Source: Achromobacter sp. RTa
GTDB taxonomy: Bacteria; Pseudomonadota; Gammaproteobacteria; Burkholderiales; Burkholderiaceae_B
Length of the DNA: 64,000 nucleotides
Assembly: GCF_000757485.1 (NCBI RefSeq)
Contig: NZ_JPYO01000013.1
Span: forward strand, 161,802-225,801
Direction of reading: 5' to 3'
Every line of letters starts with the position of its first letter. Position 1 is the first letter of the stretch. Below the pieces are notes generated by a model. The model made no database searches and was not told the origin of the DNA. It saw only the letters and a list, made by a program, of their open reading frames with translations. The translations under genes were made by a program, and so were the position numbers. Shown in pieces: positions 26,842-37,536 of the stretch.

Positions 26842-27300
26842 CTATAGCGAGTCCAGCGGCAGTTCGGTGGTGCTCTTGATGACCTCCATCGAGAAGCTGG
26901 CGCTGACGTCCAGCAGATCCACCGCGCCGATCAGCCGGCGGTAGAAGCGGTCATAGGCTGCCATATCCTCGACCACGACCTTGAGCAGGTAATCGACGTC
27001 GCCCGCCATGCGATGGAACTCCACCACATTGGGCAGGGCCATCACGGCGTTGATCAGGCTTTGCGTCCACTTCTCGTTGTGCTGGCTGGTCCTGATGGAC
27101 ACGAAGACGGTCAGGCTCAGGCCCAGCGCGCGGGGATCAAGCAGGATGGCGTTGCGCGCGATGACGCCGTCATCCTTCAGCTTCTGGATGCGGCGCCAGC
27201 ACGGCGTCACGGACAGGTGCACCTGCTCGGCGATCTCGGCGACCGAACAGGCGGCGTCCTTTTGCAGCAAGGCCAGTATCTTGATGTCGGTCTGGTCCAT
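26842..27300 (-). CDS. Lrp/AsnC-family transcriptional regulator
   Basis: 152 aa. HTH (about 5-55; CSVAEIAEQVHLSVTPCWRRI) and a RAM/AsnC ligand-binding beta-alpha-beta domain (about 70-145; RMAGDVDYLLKVVVEDMAAYDRF). Such proteins form octamers that sense amino acids. It lies 72 bp downstream of the SDR gene on the same strand, so it may or may not belong to the GntR-Bug-TPP-SDR unit. Target unknown. Confidence 0.9.
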   Translation of the reverse strand: MDQTDIKILALLQKDAACSVAEIAEQVHLSVTPCWRRIQKLKDDGVIARNAILLDPRALGLSLTVFVSIRTSQHNEKWTQSLINAVMALPNVVEFHRMAGDVDYLLKVVVEDMAAYDRFYRRLIGAVDLLDVSASFSMEVIKSTTELPLDSL

Positions 27301-27372
27301 GGAGAGTCCTTACGCGATCGGCCCCAATCTTGCCCGTTCGGTCCGCCCGCGTCCAGCCGTCCGGCCCTGCCG

Positions 27373-28155
27373 TCAATACGTGCCCGGGTAGCCGCCGCCA
27401 TCGATCAGGATGCTCTGCGCCGTCATGTAGCCGGCATGGGCCGAACACACATAGGCGCAGAGCGCGCCCAGTTCCTCGGGCTGGCCGTAGCGGCCCGCCG
27501 GATTCGAACGCCCGCGCTCGTCCCAAAGCTGCTCGAAACTCTTGCCGCCGGACTGCTCCAGCATGCCCTGTATGTGCCTGACCTGCGCGTCGGTGGCAAA
27601 TGCGCCAGGCAGCAGATTATTGATGGTGACGTTGTGGCGCACGGTCTGCCGCGCCAGCCCGCCCACGAAGCCCACGAGGCCCGAGCGCGCGCCGTTGGAC
27701 AGCCCGAGCTCGGCATGCGGAGCCTTCACGCTGCGGGAAACGATGTTCACGATGCGGCCGAAACGCCGCTCGATCATCCCGTCCACGACGCGCCGGATCA
27801 TGTCGATCGGCCCGAGCATCATGGCATCCAGCGCGCCGACCCAGTCCTCGTGAGTCCAGTCGCGGAAGTCGCCGGGCAGCGGGCCATCGGCGTTGTTGAT
27901 CAGGATGTCGGGCTGCGGACAGGCGGCCATGGCCGCGTCCCGGCCGTGCGGCTGCGTCAGGTCGGCCGATACCCAGCCCACGCCTATTCCGGTTTCGCGG
28001 GATATTTCCGCGGCGGCCTGCTCCAGGGTCGCCGGATTGCGGGCCGCGATCGTGACCGCCACGCCCTCTTTCGCCAGTTGGAGGGCACATGCCCGGCCCA
28101 TGCCGCGGCTGCCGCCGAATACCAGTGCCGTCTTGCCGCTGATCCCCAGATCCAT
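27373..28155 (-). CDS. SDR-family protein lacking the YxxxK catalytic pair
   Basis: 260 aa classical-SDR fold: nucleotide loop ALVFGGSRGMGRACAL (10-24), DILINNAD (83-90), strand 5 RIVNIVSRS with Ser140, and C-terminal SILIDGGGYPGTY. Where YxxxK is expected the protein reads GLSNGARSG (151-159), with Leu152 in place of Tyr and Ala156 in place of Lys. It may therefore use another chemistry or only bind the nucleotide. Downstream of a TPP enzyme gene (127 bp), probably the same transcript. Substrate unknown. Confidence 0.8.
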   Translation of the reverse strand: MDLGISGKTALVFGGSRGMGRACALQLAKEGVAVTIAARNPATLEQAAAEISRETGIGVGWVSADLTQPHGRDAAMAACPQPDILINNADGPLPGDFRDWTHEDWVGALDAMMLGPIDMIRRVVDGMIERRFGRIVNIVSRSVKAPHAELGLSNGARSGLVGFVGGLARQTVRHNVTINNLLPGAFATDAQVRHIQGMLEQSGGKSFEQLWDERGRSNPAGRYGQPEELGALCAYVCSAHAGYMTAQSILIDGGGYPGTY

Positions 28156-28282
28156 GCCTGACTCCCCTGTCTTTGCGGACGCTCCCGGGTGGCTCGCCCT
28201 GCCGAAGCAGTTCAGTATAGGTCTGGCGCCGCCCGGAAAGGCGGCGCCGCAGCGCCGGCGAGCGCCGGCACGGCCGTTCAGG

Positions 28283-29977
28283 TCAGCCCATCCACTGGCT
28301 CACGGGCGCCGCGGCGTCCTGCAGCGGCTGGGCCACCACGTCGATCAGCGCCGGGCCATCGTGCTCCATCGCCGCCTTGATCGCGGCGTCCAGCTTGGCC
28401 GGGTCCTCCACGCGCCATGCCTTCACGCCATAGGCCTCGGCGATGCGGGCATGGTCGGTGCGCTCGAAATCCACGCTGTAGTAGCGCTTGTCGTAGCCTG
28501 CCTTCTGGCTGGCCTTGATCCAGCCGTAGACCGAATTCGAAAACACCACCATCAACAGCGGCGCCTTGTGCCTCACGATGGTTTCCAGTTCGCCCACGGT
28601 AAAGCCGAAGCTGCCGTCCCCCATCACGGACACGCACTTGGATTGGGGCCTGCCCACCCACGCGCCCAGCGCGGCGGACATGGAAAAGCCCAGCGCGCCG
28701 TGCGCCCGGTTGGTGATGAAGTGGCGGCCGGGGCGCGACACATCGTAGTAGGCCGAAAAATACGGGCAAGGCGTGCCGGGATCCGCGCAGACGATCGCGT
28801 CGTCGGGCAGCAGGCGGTTCAGCGACTGCACCACGCGCTCGGGGCGGATGGGCGTGTCCAGGCTGCTGGCCAGCGGTTCCAGCTGGGCTTGGCGGGCTGC
28901 CTTTGCGCGGCCGGCCAGCACCGCGCCATCGGTGGCGTCCGAGGGGCGATGCGCCAGGCGCTCCGCCACTTCCGCCCCCAGCGCTTCCAGCGCCAGCCTG
29001 GCGTCGCCGACCATGCCGACTTCGGTCAGGTAGTTGGCGCCGATCACCATCGGGTCGATATCGATGTGCAGGATCGGCACATCGCGGTTGGGGAAGCGCC
29101 AGTGTTCCGTCGACGTCGATCCGGCGCGGCATCCCACGAACAGCACCACGTCCGCGGCCGCCACGACATCGCGCGTCGCCATCACGCCGCCATTGGAACC
29201 TACCACGCCCGCATTCAGCGGATGCGTGTCGGCCAGGCTGCCCTGCCCGCTCACCGTCACGCAGACCGCGGCCCTGAGCGCCTCGGCCAGCTGCTGCAGG
29301 GCGCCGCTGGCGCCGGCGATGACCACGCCGCCGCCGCAAATGATCACCGGCGCGCGCGCGCCGACCAGGCGCTGCGCGGCGCGGGCTACATCAGCAGGGT
29401 CCGGCGCGAAGCGCATCGAGGGGAAACTGCCGTGCTCGGGCTGGGCCCAGATGTCCGACGCATCCACCTGCTGCTTCATGACGTCGTACGGAAAGCACAG
29501 ATGGGCCGAACCGGGCTTGCCGGTCGTCATTGCACGGAAAGCCGCCCGCACCATGCCCGGGATCTGGTCCGCGCGATCGATCGTGCGGTTCCATTTCGTG
29601 AGCGGACGGTACAGCGCCTCCTGGTCCAGCTCGGTCAGGGGATACTTGCCGCGCGAGCCCACCGCCACGTCCGACGTGATGCCCAGCACGGGAACCGACG
29701 ATTCGTTGGCCTCCACCAGCCCGGGCAGCAGATACGTCGCGCCGCCGCCGCTGGGGCCTTCGCACACACCGACCTTGCCGGTCACGCGGGCGTAGGCGTC
29801 CGCCATGTAGCCGGCGCTGCGTTCATCGCGCGTCAGGATGTGCCGCATGCCGTGGTCCAGGCGGTACAGCGCGTCGTAGAACGGCAGGCTGGTGTCGCCG
29901 CACAGGCCAAAAATATGTTTGACGCCGTTGTGCTGCAGCATCCGCACCATGGCTTCGGCGCCGGTCAGGTTTTCCAT
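28283..29977 (-). CDS. Thiamine-diphosphate-dependent enzyme (acetolactate synthase-like)
   Basis: 564 aa with the three-domain POX/ALS layout: N-terminal PYR domain with catalytic Glu52 (ILTRDERSAGYMADAYAR), central FAD/ADP-like domain (VARAAQRLVGARAPVIICGGGV), and C-terminal PP domain with ThDP motif GDGSFGFTVGELETI ending FSNS. It decarboxylates or ligates a 2-oxo acid; relatives include acetolactate synthases, benzoylformate decarboxylases and sulfoacetaldehyde acetyltransferase, and I cannot choose among them. A Bug protein and GntR gene directly upstream suggest a catabolic role for an imported carboxylate. Confidence 0.82.
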   Translation of the reverse strand: MENLTGAEAMVRMLQHNGVKHIFGLCGDTSLPFYDALYRLDHGMRHILTRDERSAGYMADAYARVTGKVGVCEGPSGGGATYLLPGLVEANESSVPVLGITSDVAVGSRGKYPLTELDQEALYRPLTKWNRTIDRADQIPGMVRAAFRAMTTGKPGSAHLCFPYDVMKQQVDASDIWAQPEHGSFPSMRFAPDPADVARAAQRLVGARAPVIICGGGVVIAGASGALQQLAEALRAAVCVTVSGQGSLADTHPLNAGVVGSNGGVMATRDVVAAADVVLFVGCRAGSTSTEHWRFPNRDVPILHIDIDPMVIGANYLTEVGMVGDARLALEALGAEVAERLAHRPSDATDGAVLAGRAKAARQAQLEPLASSLDTPIRPERVVQSLNRLLPDDAIVCADPGTPCPYFSAYYDVSRPGRHFITNRAHGALGFSMSAALGAWVGRPQSKCVSVMGDGSFGFTVGELETIVRHKAPLLMVVFSNSVYGWIKASQKAGYDKRYYSVDFERTDHARIAEAYGVKAWRVEDPAKLDAAIKAAMEHDGPALIDVVAQPLQDAAAPVSQWMG

Positions 29978-30029
29978 GTCATCTCCACGTGTTGCTTGCG
30001 CGCGGCCGGGATATCCGGCCGCCCGTCGT

Positions 30030-31016
30030 TCAGTTGTCCAGATTGATGTTGCTGCTCTTGATGAACGCGCTCCAGCGCTCGTATTCCGACTTCACGTAGG
30101 CGTCCAGAGCCGGACCGTCCGAAGCCACTATCTCGAAGCCGGCCTCCGTCACCTTCTTCCTGATCTCGGGGTCGGCCAGCACGGCCTGGAAATCCTTGGT
30201 CAGCTTTTTCACGGAGGCTTCGGGCGTGCCCTTCGGCGCGAACATGCCGCTCCAGGAATAGGCGACGAAACCGGGGAAGCCCGATTCGGCCACGGTCGGC
30301 ACATTGGGCAGCTCCGGCAGGCGCTTGTCGCCCGCCACTGCCAGCGGCTTGATCTTGCCCGCCTGGATCTGGCCGCGCAGCGCGGCGAAGCTCAGCCACG
30401 TCATGTTGGCCTGTCCGCCCACCACGGCCTGGATGGCCGGTCCGCCGCCACCGTACGGCACGTGCAGCAGTTCGACCTTGGACAGGCGCTTCAGCTCTTC
30501 GGGCGCCAGATGGTTCAGCGAACCGACGCCCGTGGATGCGTAGTTGAATTTGTTGGGCGGCTGCTTGGCGGCGGCCGCCAGGAATTCCTTCAGGTTGTTG
30601 CCTGGCACGCTCGGGTTCGCGCCGATCACCAGCGGGAAGCGCACCGTTTGCGAGATCGCCACGAAATCCTTGAAAGTGTCGTAGGGCAGCTTGGGTTTCA
30701 CGGCGGGATTGATGCCGTGATTGTCGAAGCTGACCAGGAGTGTATTGCCGTCGGGCTCGGCTCGGGCCACGAACGCAGTCGCGATCTGGCTGGCCGCGCC
30801 GGGGCGATTTTCGACGACGACCGCGCGGCCGCCCAGTTGCTCGGACAGGCGCGGTTGCAAGATGCGGGCCAGGATATCGGTGCTGCCTCCGGGCGGATAA
30901 GGCACCACCAGCACGAGCGGCCGCTCCTCTGCCATGGCGGGCGCGGCGGTGAATGCGCCCCCTGCTGCGGCCAGCATGCATGCCGCCGCCAGACCGCGTT
31001 TCAACCTCTGGTTCAT
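30030..31016 (-). CDS. Bug-family periplasmic binding protein (TctC-type)
   Basis: 328 aa with a signal peptide (cleavage after AMA, about residue 29) and the Bug signature VPYPPGGSTDILARILQP. Further motifs are VVENRPGAASQIATAFVA and the internal HVPYGGGGPAIQAV. Bug proteins, very numerous in Bordetella and relatives, bind small carboxylates or aromatic acids, often without cognate TctAB nearby, as here. The start overlaps the gntR stop by 4 nt, so it is cotranscribed with the regulator and probably feeds the TPP enzyme pathway. Confidence 0.92.
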   Translation of the reverse strand: MNQRLKRGLAAACMLAAAGGAFTAAPAMAEERPLVLVVPYPPGGSTDILARILQPRLSEQLGGRAVVVENRPGAASQIATAFVARAEPDGNTLLVSFDNHGINPAVKPKLPYDTFKDFVAISQTVRFPLVIGANPSVPGNNLKEFLAAAAKQPPNKFNYASTGVGSLNHLAPEELKRLSKVELLHVPYGGGGPAIQAVVGGQANMTWLSFAALRGQIQAGKIKPLAVAGDKRLPELPNVPTVAESGFPGFVAYSWSGMFAPKGTPEASVKKLTKDFQAVLADPEIRKKVTEAGFEIVASDGPALDAYVKSEYERWSAFIKSSNINLDN

Positions 31017-31765
31017 TGATTTTCCCCTGCTGATATGGTGTTGGCCGGCATTGCCGAGGCGGGTTCGGCCTGGTCCCGCATGTAAATCGTGGAAAAACCG
31101 GTGCGTATGACGTCGGTGATCTGATCCAGCCGGCGGCCGATGTGCGCGGTCATGAGCCCCGGCAAGGCGTCGATGTCGCGCCGCTCCAGCGCCTCGACGA
31201 TGCGCAGATGCTCGCCCTGCGTATGGCCGCGGCGTCCCTGCTGCATGTCGATCCAGCGCACGAAGTGGATGCGGGCATTGACGCTTTCCAGCGCCCGCAC
31301 GAATTCGTCGTTCCGGGAATAGCGGGCCAGCATCAGATGAAAGGCCTCGTCCAGTTCCAGCAGCCGCGTCGCCTCGCTGTCCTCGGGCACATCCCGCGAC
31401 CGCTCGACGAACGCCCGCAGGCCGGCCAGTTCCTCGTCCGTGGCGCGCTCGCAGGCGGCGCGCACGATGCCGGCCTCCAGCACCGCGCGGTATTCGTACA
31501 GGCTATGGATCTGCTTCGCGTCGAGCAGGCGGGCGATGAAGCCGCGGTTCACCGAGCGGGTCAGGAAACCCTCGACCATCAATTGGTTCAGCACCTCCCG
31601 CAAGGGGGTGCGGCTGACATTCAGCCTGCGCGCCAGCTCCACCTCGTTGATGCGTTCGCCGGGCTTGAATTCGAAGCGCACGGCCATTGCCTTGACGGCG
31701 CCGTACAGCTCGGCCTGGGCCGCCTGGGTGCGGGCGGCGGGGCGGATCGCGTTGGAGGTTTGCAT
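31013..31765 (-). CDS. GntR/FadR-family regulator (FCD domain)
   Basis: 250 aa. Winged HTH (about 15-80; INEVELARRLNVSRTPLREVLNQL) and an all-helical FCD effector domain (about 95-230). It is first in the minus-strand set gntR-bug-TPP-SDR and overlaps the bug gene by 4 nt, so autoregulation together with the operon is likely. A 12-bp-period repeat at 31805-31826, 40 bp upstream of the start, is the probable operator. Confidence 0.92.
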   Translation of the reverse strand: MQTSNAIRPAARTQAAQAELYGAVKAMAVRFEFKPGERINEVELARRLNVSRTPLREVLNQLMVEGFLTRSVNRGFIARLLDAKQIHSLYEYRAVLEAGIVRAACERATDEELAGLRAFVERSRDVPEDSEATRLLELDEAFHLMLARYSRNDEFVRALESVNARIHFVRWIDMQQGRRGHTQGEHLRIVEALERRDIDALPGLMTAHIGRRLDQITDVIRTGFSTIYMRDQAEPASAMPANTISAGENQ

Positions 31766-31804
31766 CGTTCCGGATCGCTGGCTGCGATATGGTCGTCGGC
31801 ATTG

Positions 31805-31826
31805 AAGTGCATACTAAAGTGCATAC
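31805..31826. promoter_or_regulatory. Tandem AAGTGCATAC repeat, GntR operator candidate
   Basis: AAGTGCATAC occurs twice, at 31805-31814 and 31817-31826, with a 2-bp spacer, in the short leader of the gntR gene. Read on the other strand each half contains GTATGCAC. FCD-type GntR regulators often bind close repeats of this size near their own promoter. Confidence 0.55.
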
Positions 31827-31872
31827 ACTTCACGGGCAAGCAGGGTTTGCCCGGAATCCAGAGCACGAGTTG

Positions 31873-32052
31873 GGTAGGATGGGTATAGCGCGCGGGCAGT
31901 GCGCAGAAGAACCCTGCTCCTGAACGCGCGACACCCATCGGGCGGCGGTCAATGCATGGCTGGCTCAGCCTAGCGCCACGGCTGCTTGATGGGTGCCGCG
32001 CGTTGGGGACTCTATTCTTCTGCGCACTGTCCGCGCGCTATACCCATCCTAC
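31873..32052. repeat. Composite inverted repeat of two GTAGGATGGGT elements
   Basis: Outer arms 31873-31910 and 32015-32052 are 38 nt each with one mismatch (37 of 38 match as reverse complement); both begin GTAGGATGGGTATAGCGCGC. Inner arms near 31922-31938 and 31989-32005 (AACGCGCGACACCCATC against GATGGGTGCCGCGCGTT) match with one mismatch. The arrangement is two copies of a roughly 65-70-nt element head to head around a unique centre. The right end provides the stop codon of the VOC gene (TAG at 32051-32049). No gene is seen from 31766 to 32048. Confidence 0.9.
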
Positions 32053-32768
32053 GAGCCGGTATCCAGCGTGTAGTGGGCGCCGTCGCGGTTTTCCAGCGTC
32101 AGCGTGGAAAGCGTGGGCGTCGTCGCAGCCGCGTCCTGGCCTACATGGATGCGCAGGTTGGCCAGCGGCACGTCCCAGCCGTCGCCCGCGGGCTCGGCGG
32201 CCACGTCGGCGACCTGCGCGAGCCGTTCGGCGACCGCGCGGGCGTCGGACGCCCGCGCGTCGATGCGCAGCAGGCTGCGCGCGCCGTTCGGATGCGCCAT
32301 CAGCTCGGGCGACCACACGCACTCCGGCGTCAGGTGCCGGCAGAAATACATGCGGATGCCGGGCAAGGGCTGCTCGGCGAACCGCACGGTGTGGAAACGG
32401 GCCTGGACTTCTTCGCCGTCCAGCATCGCCGGGCGGGTCAGTTCCTGGACGGGATTGACGGCGAACCCCGCGGCGCGGAGCCGTTCGTAGGTCGCCTCGG
32501 CGTCATGGGTACGGAACACCAGCGCCTCCAGCCCAAACGGCGAATCGGCGATCTCCTTGCGCGCGGGCGGCGCGCCCGGCGGCCACCCCAGCAGTTCGAT
32601 GTACGTGCCTTCCAGCCCGATCAGGCGGTTGCACGACCCCAGGTTGTGCACCGCCTTGTCGCTCAGGTGAAAGCCCTGGCGCTCGAAATGCGGGGCCAGC
32701 GCATCCAGCCGGTCGCGCACCATGACCACGGCGTGATCGAATTCAGTACGGCCGACGGAATGCAGCAT
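32049..32768 (-). CDS. VOC-family (glyoxalase-like) protein
   Basis: 239 aa. Begins MLHSVGRTEFDHAVVMVRDR and has the Glyoxalase_3-like pattern: DHAVVMVRDRLDALAPHFER, a YIELLGW strand and FRTHDAEATYERLRAAGFAV, with a second, weaker half. Role unknown; such proteins may act in dioxygenase or resistance contexts. Its last codon and stop lie inside the right arm of the composite repeat, so the C-terminus (LTLENRDGAHYTLDTGS) may have been set by the repeat insertion. It sits 16 bp downstream of secA in the same direction. Confidence 0.8.
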   Translation of the reverse strand: MLHSVGRTEFDHAVVMVRDRLDALAPHFERQGFHLSDKAVHNLGSCNRLIGLEGTYIELLGWPPGAPPARKEIADSPFGLEALVFRTHDAEATYERLRAAGFAVNPVQELTRPAMLDGEEVQARFHTVRFAEQPLPGIRMYFCRHLTPECVWSPELMAHPNGARSLLRIDARASDARAVAERLAQVADVAAEPAGDGWDVPLANLRIHVGQDAAATTPTLSTLTLENRDGAHYTLDTGS

Positions 32769-32784
32769 GATCGCCTCTCCTTGC

Positions 32785-35520
<2,736 letters not shown>

Positions 35521-35677
35521 GCGTATGTCGGCCGCACGGGACACGCCGCCCTCGCGTAAGGGCTGGGCAGCGTCGCCCGTGACTTGATGTTATTGGTTGA
35601 GCGGGGGTCCGCTGGGAAACGAACCAGTTTAACGCACCTGGAGCGCAATAGCCTGGATCTATCACCAGGGTAGCACT

Positions 35678-35700
35678 GTTGGCCAGTTTGACCGGCCAAC
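35678..35700 (-). terminator. Hairpin between the M23 peptidase gene and secA
   Basis: GTTGGCC (35678-35684) pairs with GGCCAAC (35694-35700), about 10 bp after the M23 stop on the minus strand. A second small stem (CCTGG/CCAGG, 35652-35669) follows. No U-tract, so attenuation or partial termination is as likely as full termination. The rest of 35521-35677 must hold the secA promoter, but I cannot place it. Confidence 0.4.
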
Positions 35701-35711
35701 GCGCCGGCGGT

Positions 35712-36695
35712 TCACCGCGCGGCGTGGGCCACGGCGGGCGGCGCGTTCTGCTGGGGGCCCAGGAACAGGCGGGGGTCCAGAGGCTGCCCCGCAAGACGCA
35801 CCTCGAAGTGCAGGTGCGGGCCCGTGGAACGGCCGGAACTTCCCACGCGGGCGATCTGCTGGCCGCGCTCGATCAGCTCACCCTGCTTGACCAGCAGGGA
35901 CGAGGCATGGGCATAGCGGGTGATCAGGCCGTCGCCGTGGTCGATCTCGACCATATTGCCGTACCCCGGCTGGAACTTGGACTCCAGCACCACGCCGCCC
36001 GAGGCGGCCAGGATGGGCGTGCCGGGCGGCGCGGCGAAATCCAGCCCTTCGTGCATGGCGGTGCGGCCCGTCACCGGATTTCGGCGCCAGCCGTAGGACG
36101 AAGTGAGATAGGGATAATCGGTGATGGGCATGGCGGTCGGCATGCGGGCCTGGTCGGCGGAACGCCGGGTAAGCGCCGCATCCAGCAGCTTCAGGTTGTC
36201 CGTCTGCTGCGAGAGCCTGGCCTGGATGTCGTCGAGCTGGCGGCCCAGGGCCTCGGCCGACGCCGCGCTGGGCGGGGGGTGATCGGTGAACAGGTCGTCC
36301 ATGACCTGGGTGGCCTCGGGCTGGGTCAGCGCTTCCGGCTGCGCGACGGCCAGCTGCTTGGCCAATTCGGGGTCGGTATAAGCCACGCCGGCGACCTTGG
36401 CCACGCGCTGGCCCAGGCCGTCGATGCTGACCAGCTTGGCCTGCAGCGCCCCCACCTTGGCGGCCAACAGGTTCATGTTTCCGCGCAGGAAATCGGCGTC
36501 GCGCCCCGGCTGGTTCGACAAGGGCCAGCCCACGGTGTGTACGGCCGGCAGGATCGGAGTAAGGTATCGTTGCAGCGCGGCGCCGAAGATGGCCGCCGTG
36601 ATCAGGGCGAGCCCCAGCAACAGGGCCAGGTGCCCGCCGCGCAGGGTGAAATGCCCGTCCTGCCCGTCGCGGGCGTGCATAATCACGATTTTCAA
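35712..36695 (-). CDS. M23-family metallopeptidase (LytM domain), membrane-anchored
   Basis: 327 aa from a TTG at 36695 (codes MKIVIMHARDGQDGHFTLRG), chosen because GGAAG lies 6 nt upstream; an ATG five codons downstream (36680) is the alternative. One transmembrane segment (GGHLALLLGLALITAAIFGA), a helical region (about 70-185), then a LytM domain with zinc ligands in HEGLDFAAPPGTPI and GPHLHFEVR. It cleaves peptidoglycan peptide cross-links or activates amidases at division. The start lies only 28 bp from the divergent dciA start. Confidence 0.88.
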   Translation of the reverse strand: MKIVIMHARDGQDGHFTLRGGHLALLLGLALITAAIFGAALQRYLTPILPAVHTVGWPLSNQPGRDADFLRGNMNLLAAKVGALQAKLVSIDGLGQRVAKVAGVAYTDPELAKQLAVAQPEALTQPEATQVMDDLFTDHPPPSAASAEALGRQLDDIQARLSQQTDNLKLLDAALTRRSADQARMPTAMPITDYPYLTSSYGWRRNPVTGRTAMHEGLDFAAPPGTPILAASGGVVLESKFQPGYGNMVEIDHGDGLITRYAHASSLLVKQGELIERGQQIARVGSSGRSTGPHLHFEVRLAGQPLDPRLFLGPQQNAPPAVAHAAR

Positions 36696-36723
36696 GGTTT
36701 GCTTCCTAATTCTTAGAGCCGGG

Positions 36724-37215
36724 ATGAATAGACCCACTTCATACCGTCAACGTTCCAGTTCCAGCCGGCGCGAAGAAAATACCGCCCTGGGATGGCTGGG
36801 TCATGACATGCGGGGAGCCGGCGTTCTGGCAACCGCCCGCAAGCACTTGCAAATCCAGTACGCGGTGGCGGCGGTTCTGCCCGCCCCGCTGGGCGCCGTA
36901 TGCCAGGTGGGCAAGCTGGAAAACCAGTGCCTGCACCTGGTGGTGCCGAGTGCCGCTCATGCGGCCAAGATGCGTCAGTTGGCTCCGCGCATCGCGCGGA
37001 CCCTGGCAGACCAAGGCTGGAACCTTAACGAAATCGCCGTCAAGGTACAAGCGGGTTTGCCCAAACCCGGCGCCCGCCAGCCGCGCCCTCCCACAGAGGC
37101 GCAGCCACTAGGCGAAACCGCCCTGGGCGCGTTCGAGACGCTGCGTGGAAACCTGCGCCCCGGGCCGTTGGCCGATGCGGTCGCCAAACTCCTGAAACAC
37201 CACAAGAGTAGCTGA
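36724..37215 (+). CDS. dciA: DciA-like (DUF721) replicative helicase loader
   Basis: 163 aa from ATG 36724 (MNRPTSYRQRSSSSRREENT). The central part shows the DUF721 pattern VAAVLPAPLGAVCQVGKLENQCL...LHLVVPSAAHAAKMRQLAPRI. DciA proteins load the replicative helicase DnaB in bacteria lacking DnaC. N- and C-termini are low-complexity. It is divergent from the M23 gene and convergent towards lpxC, separated by the repeat pair at 37396-37529. Confidence 0.78.
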   Translation: MNRPTSYRQRSSSSRREENTALGWLGHDMRGAGVLATARKHLQIQYAVAAVLPAPLGAVCQVGKLENQCLHLVVPSAAHAAKMRQLAPRIARTLADQGWNLNEIAVKVQAGLPKPGARQPRPPTEAQPLGETALGAFETLRGNLRPGPLADAVAKLLKHHKSS

Positions 37216-37395
37216 AGCCAGGGGTATTGTCCGGCGGGAATCGCGCTCCGAAACGAAGCGAAACCAAGTTATCGGACGGATTGATCCTATGGTTTGCCGC
37301 CGGTTTGCGCCTTAAGCGCGAGAGGATGACGACCACCCATCCTCCGGAAGTTATCCCAAGCCTGACCTCGCACAATGACAGCGCGGGCGCCGCGG

Positions 37396-37529
37396 AGCCG
37401 GCTTTGCCGGTCCGCTGGGGCCGCCCCCTTGAGGGGGCCCGCGTCAGCGGGTAGGGGGTGCGCTCACCCCCGGCTTTGCCGGTCCGCCGGGGCCGCCCCC
37501 TTGAGGGGGCCCGCACAGCGGGTAGGGGG
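37396..37529. repeat. Tandem pair of a roughly 63-nt hairpin repeat
   Basis: Copies at 37396-37458 and 37468-37529 (period 72) are nearly identical: CCGGCTTTGCCGG, then GGGGCCGCCCCCTTGAGGGG, then CCCGC, AGCGGGTAGGGGGTG. Each holds a strong stem (GCCCCCTT/GAGGGGGC). They lie between the convergent dciA and lpxC genes and could act as a bidirectional terminator or transcript stabiliser. The rest of 37216-37395 shows no gene. Confidence 0.85.
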
Positions 37530-37536
37530 TGGACCC

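Noticed and set aside
37396..37529. CRISPR array
   Set aside because: Only two long, nearly adjacent hairpin copies with no spacer series and no cas genes; it is a tandem intergenic repeat.
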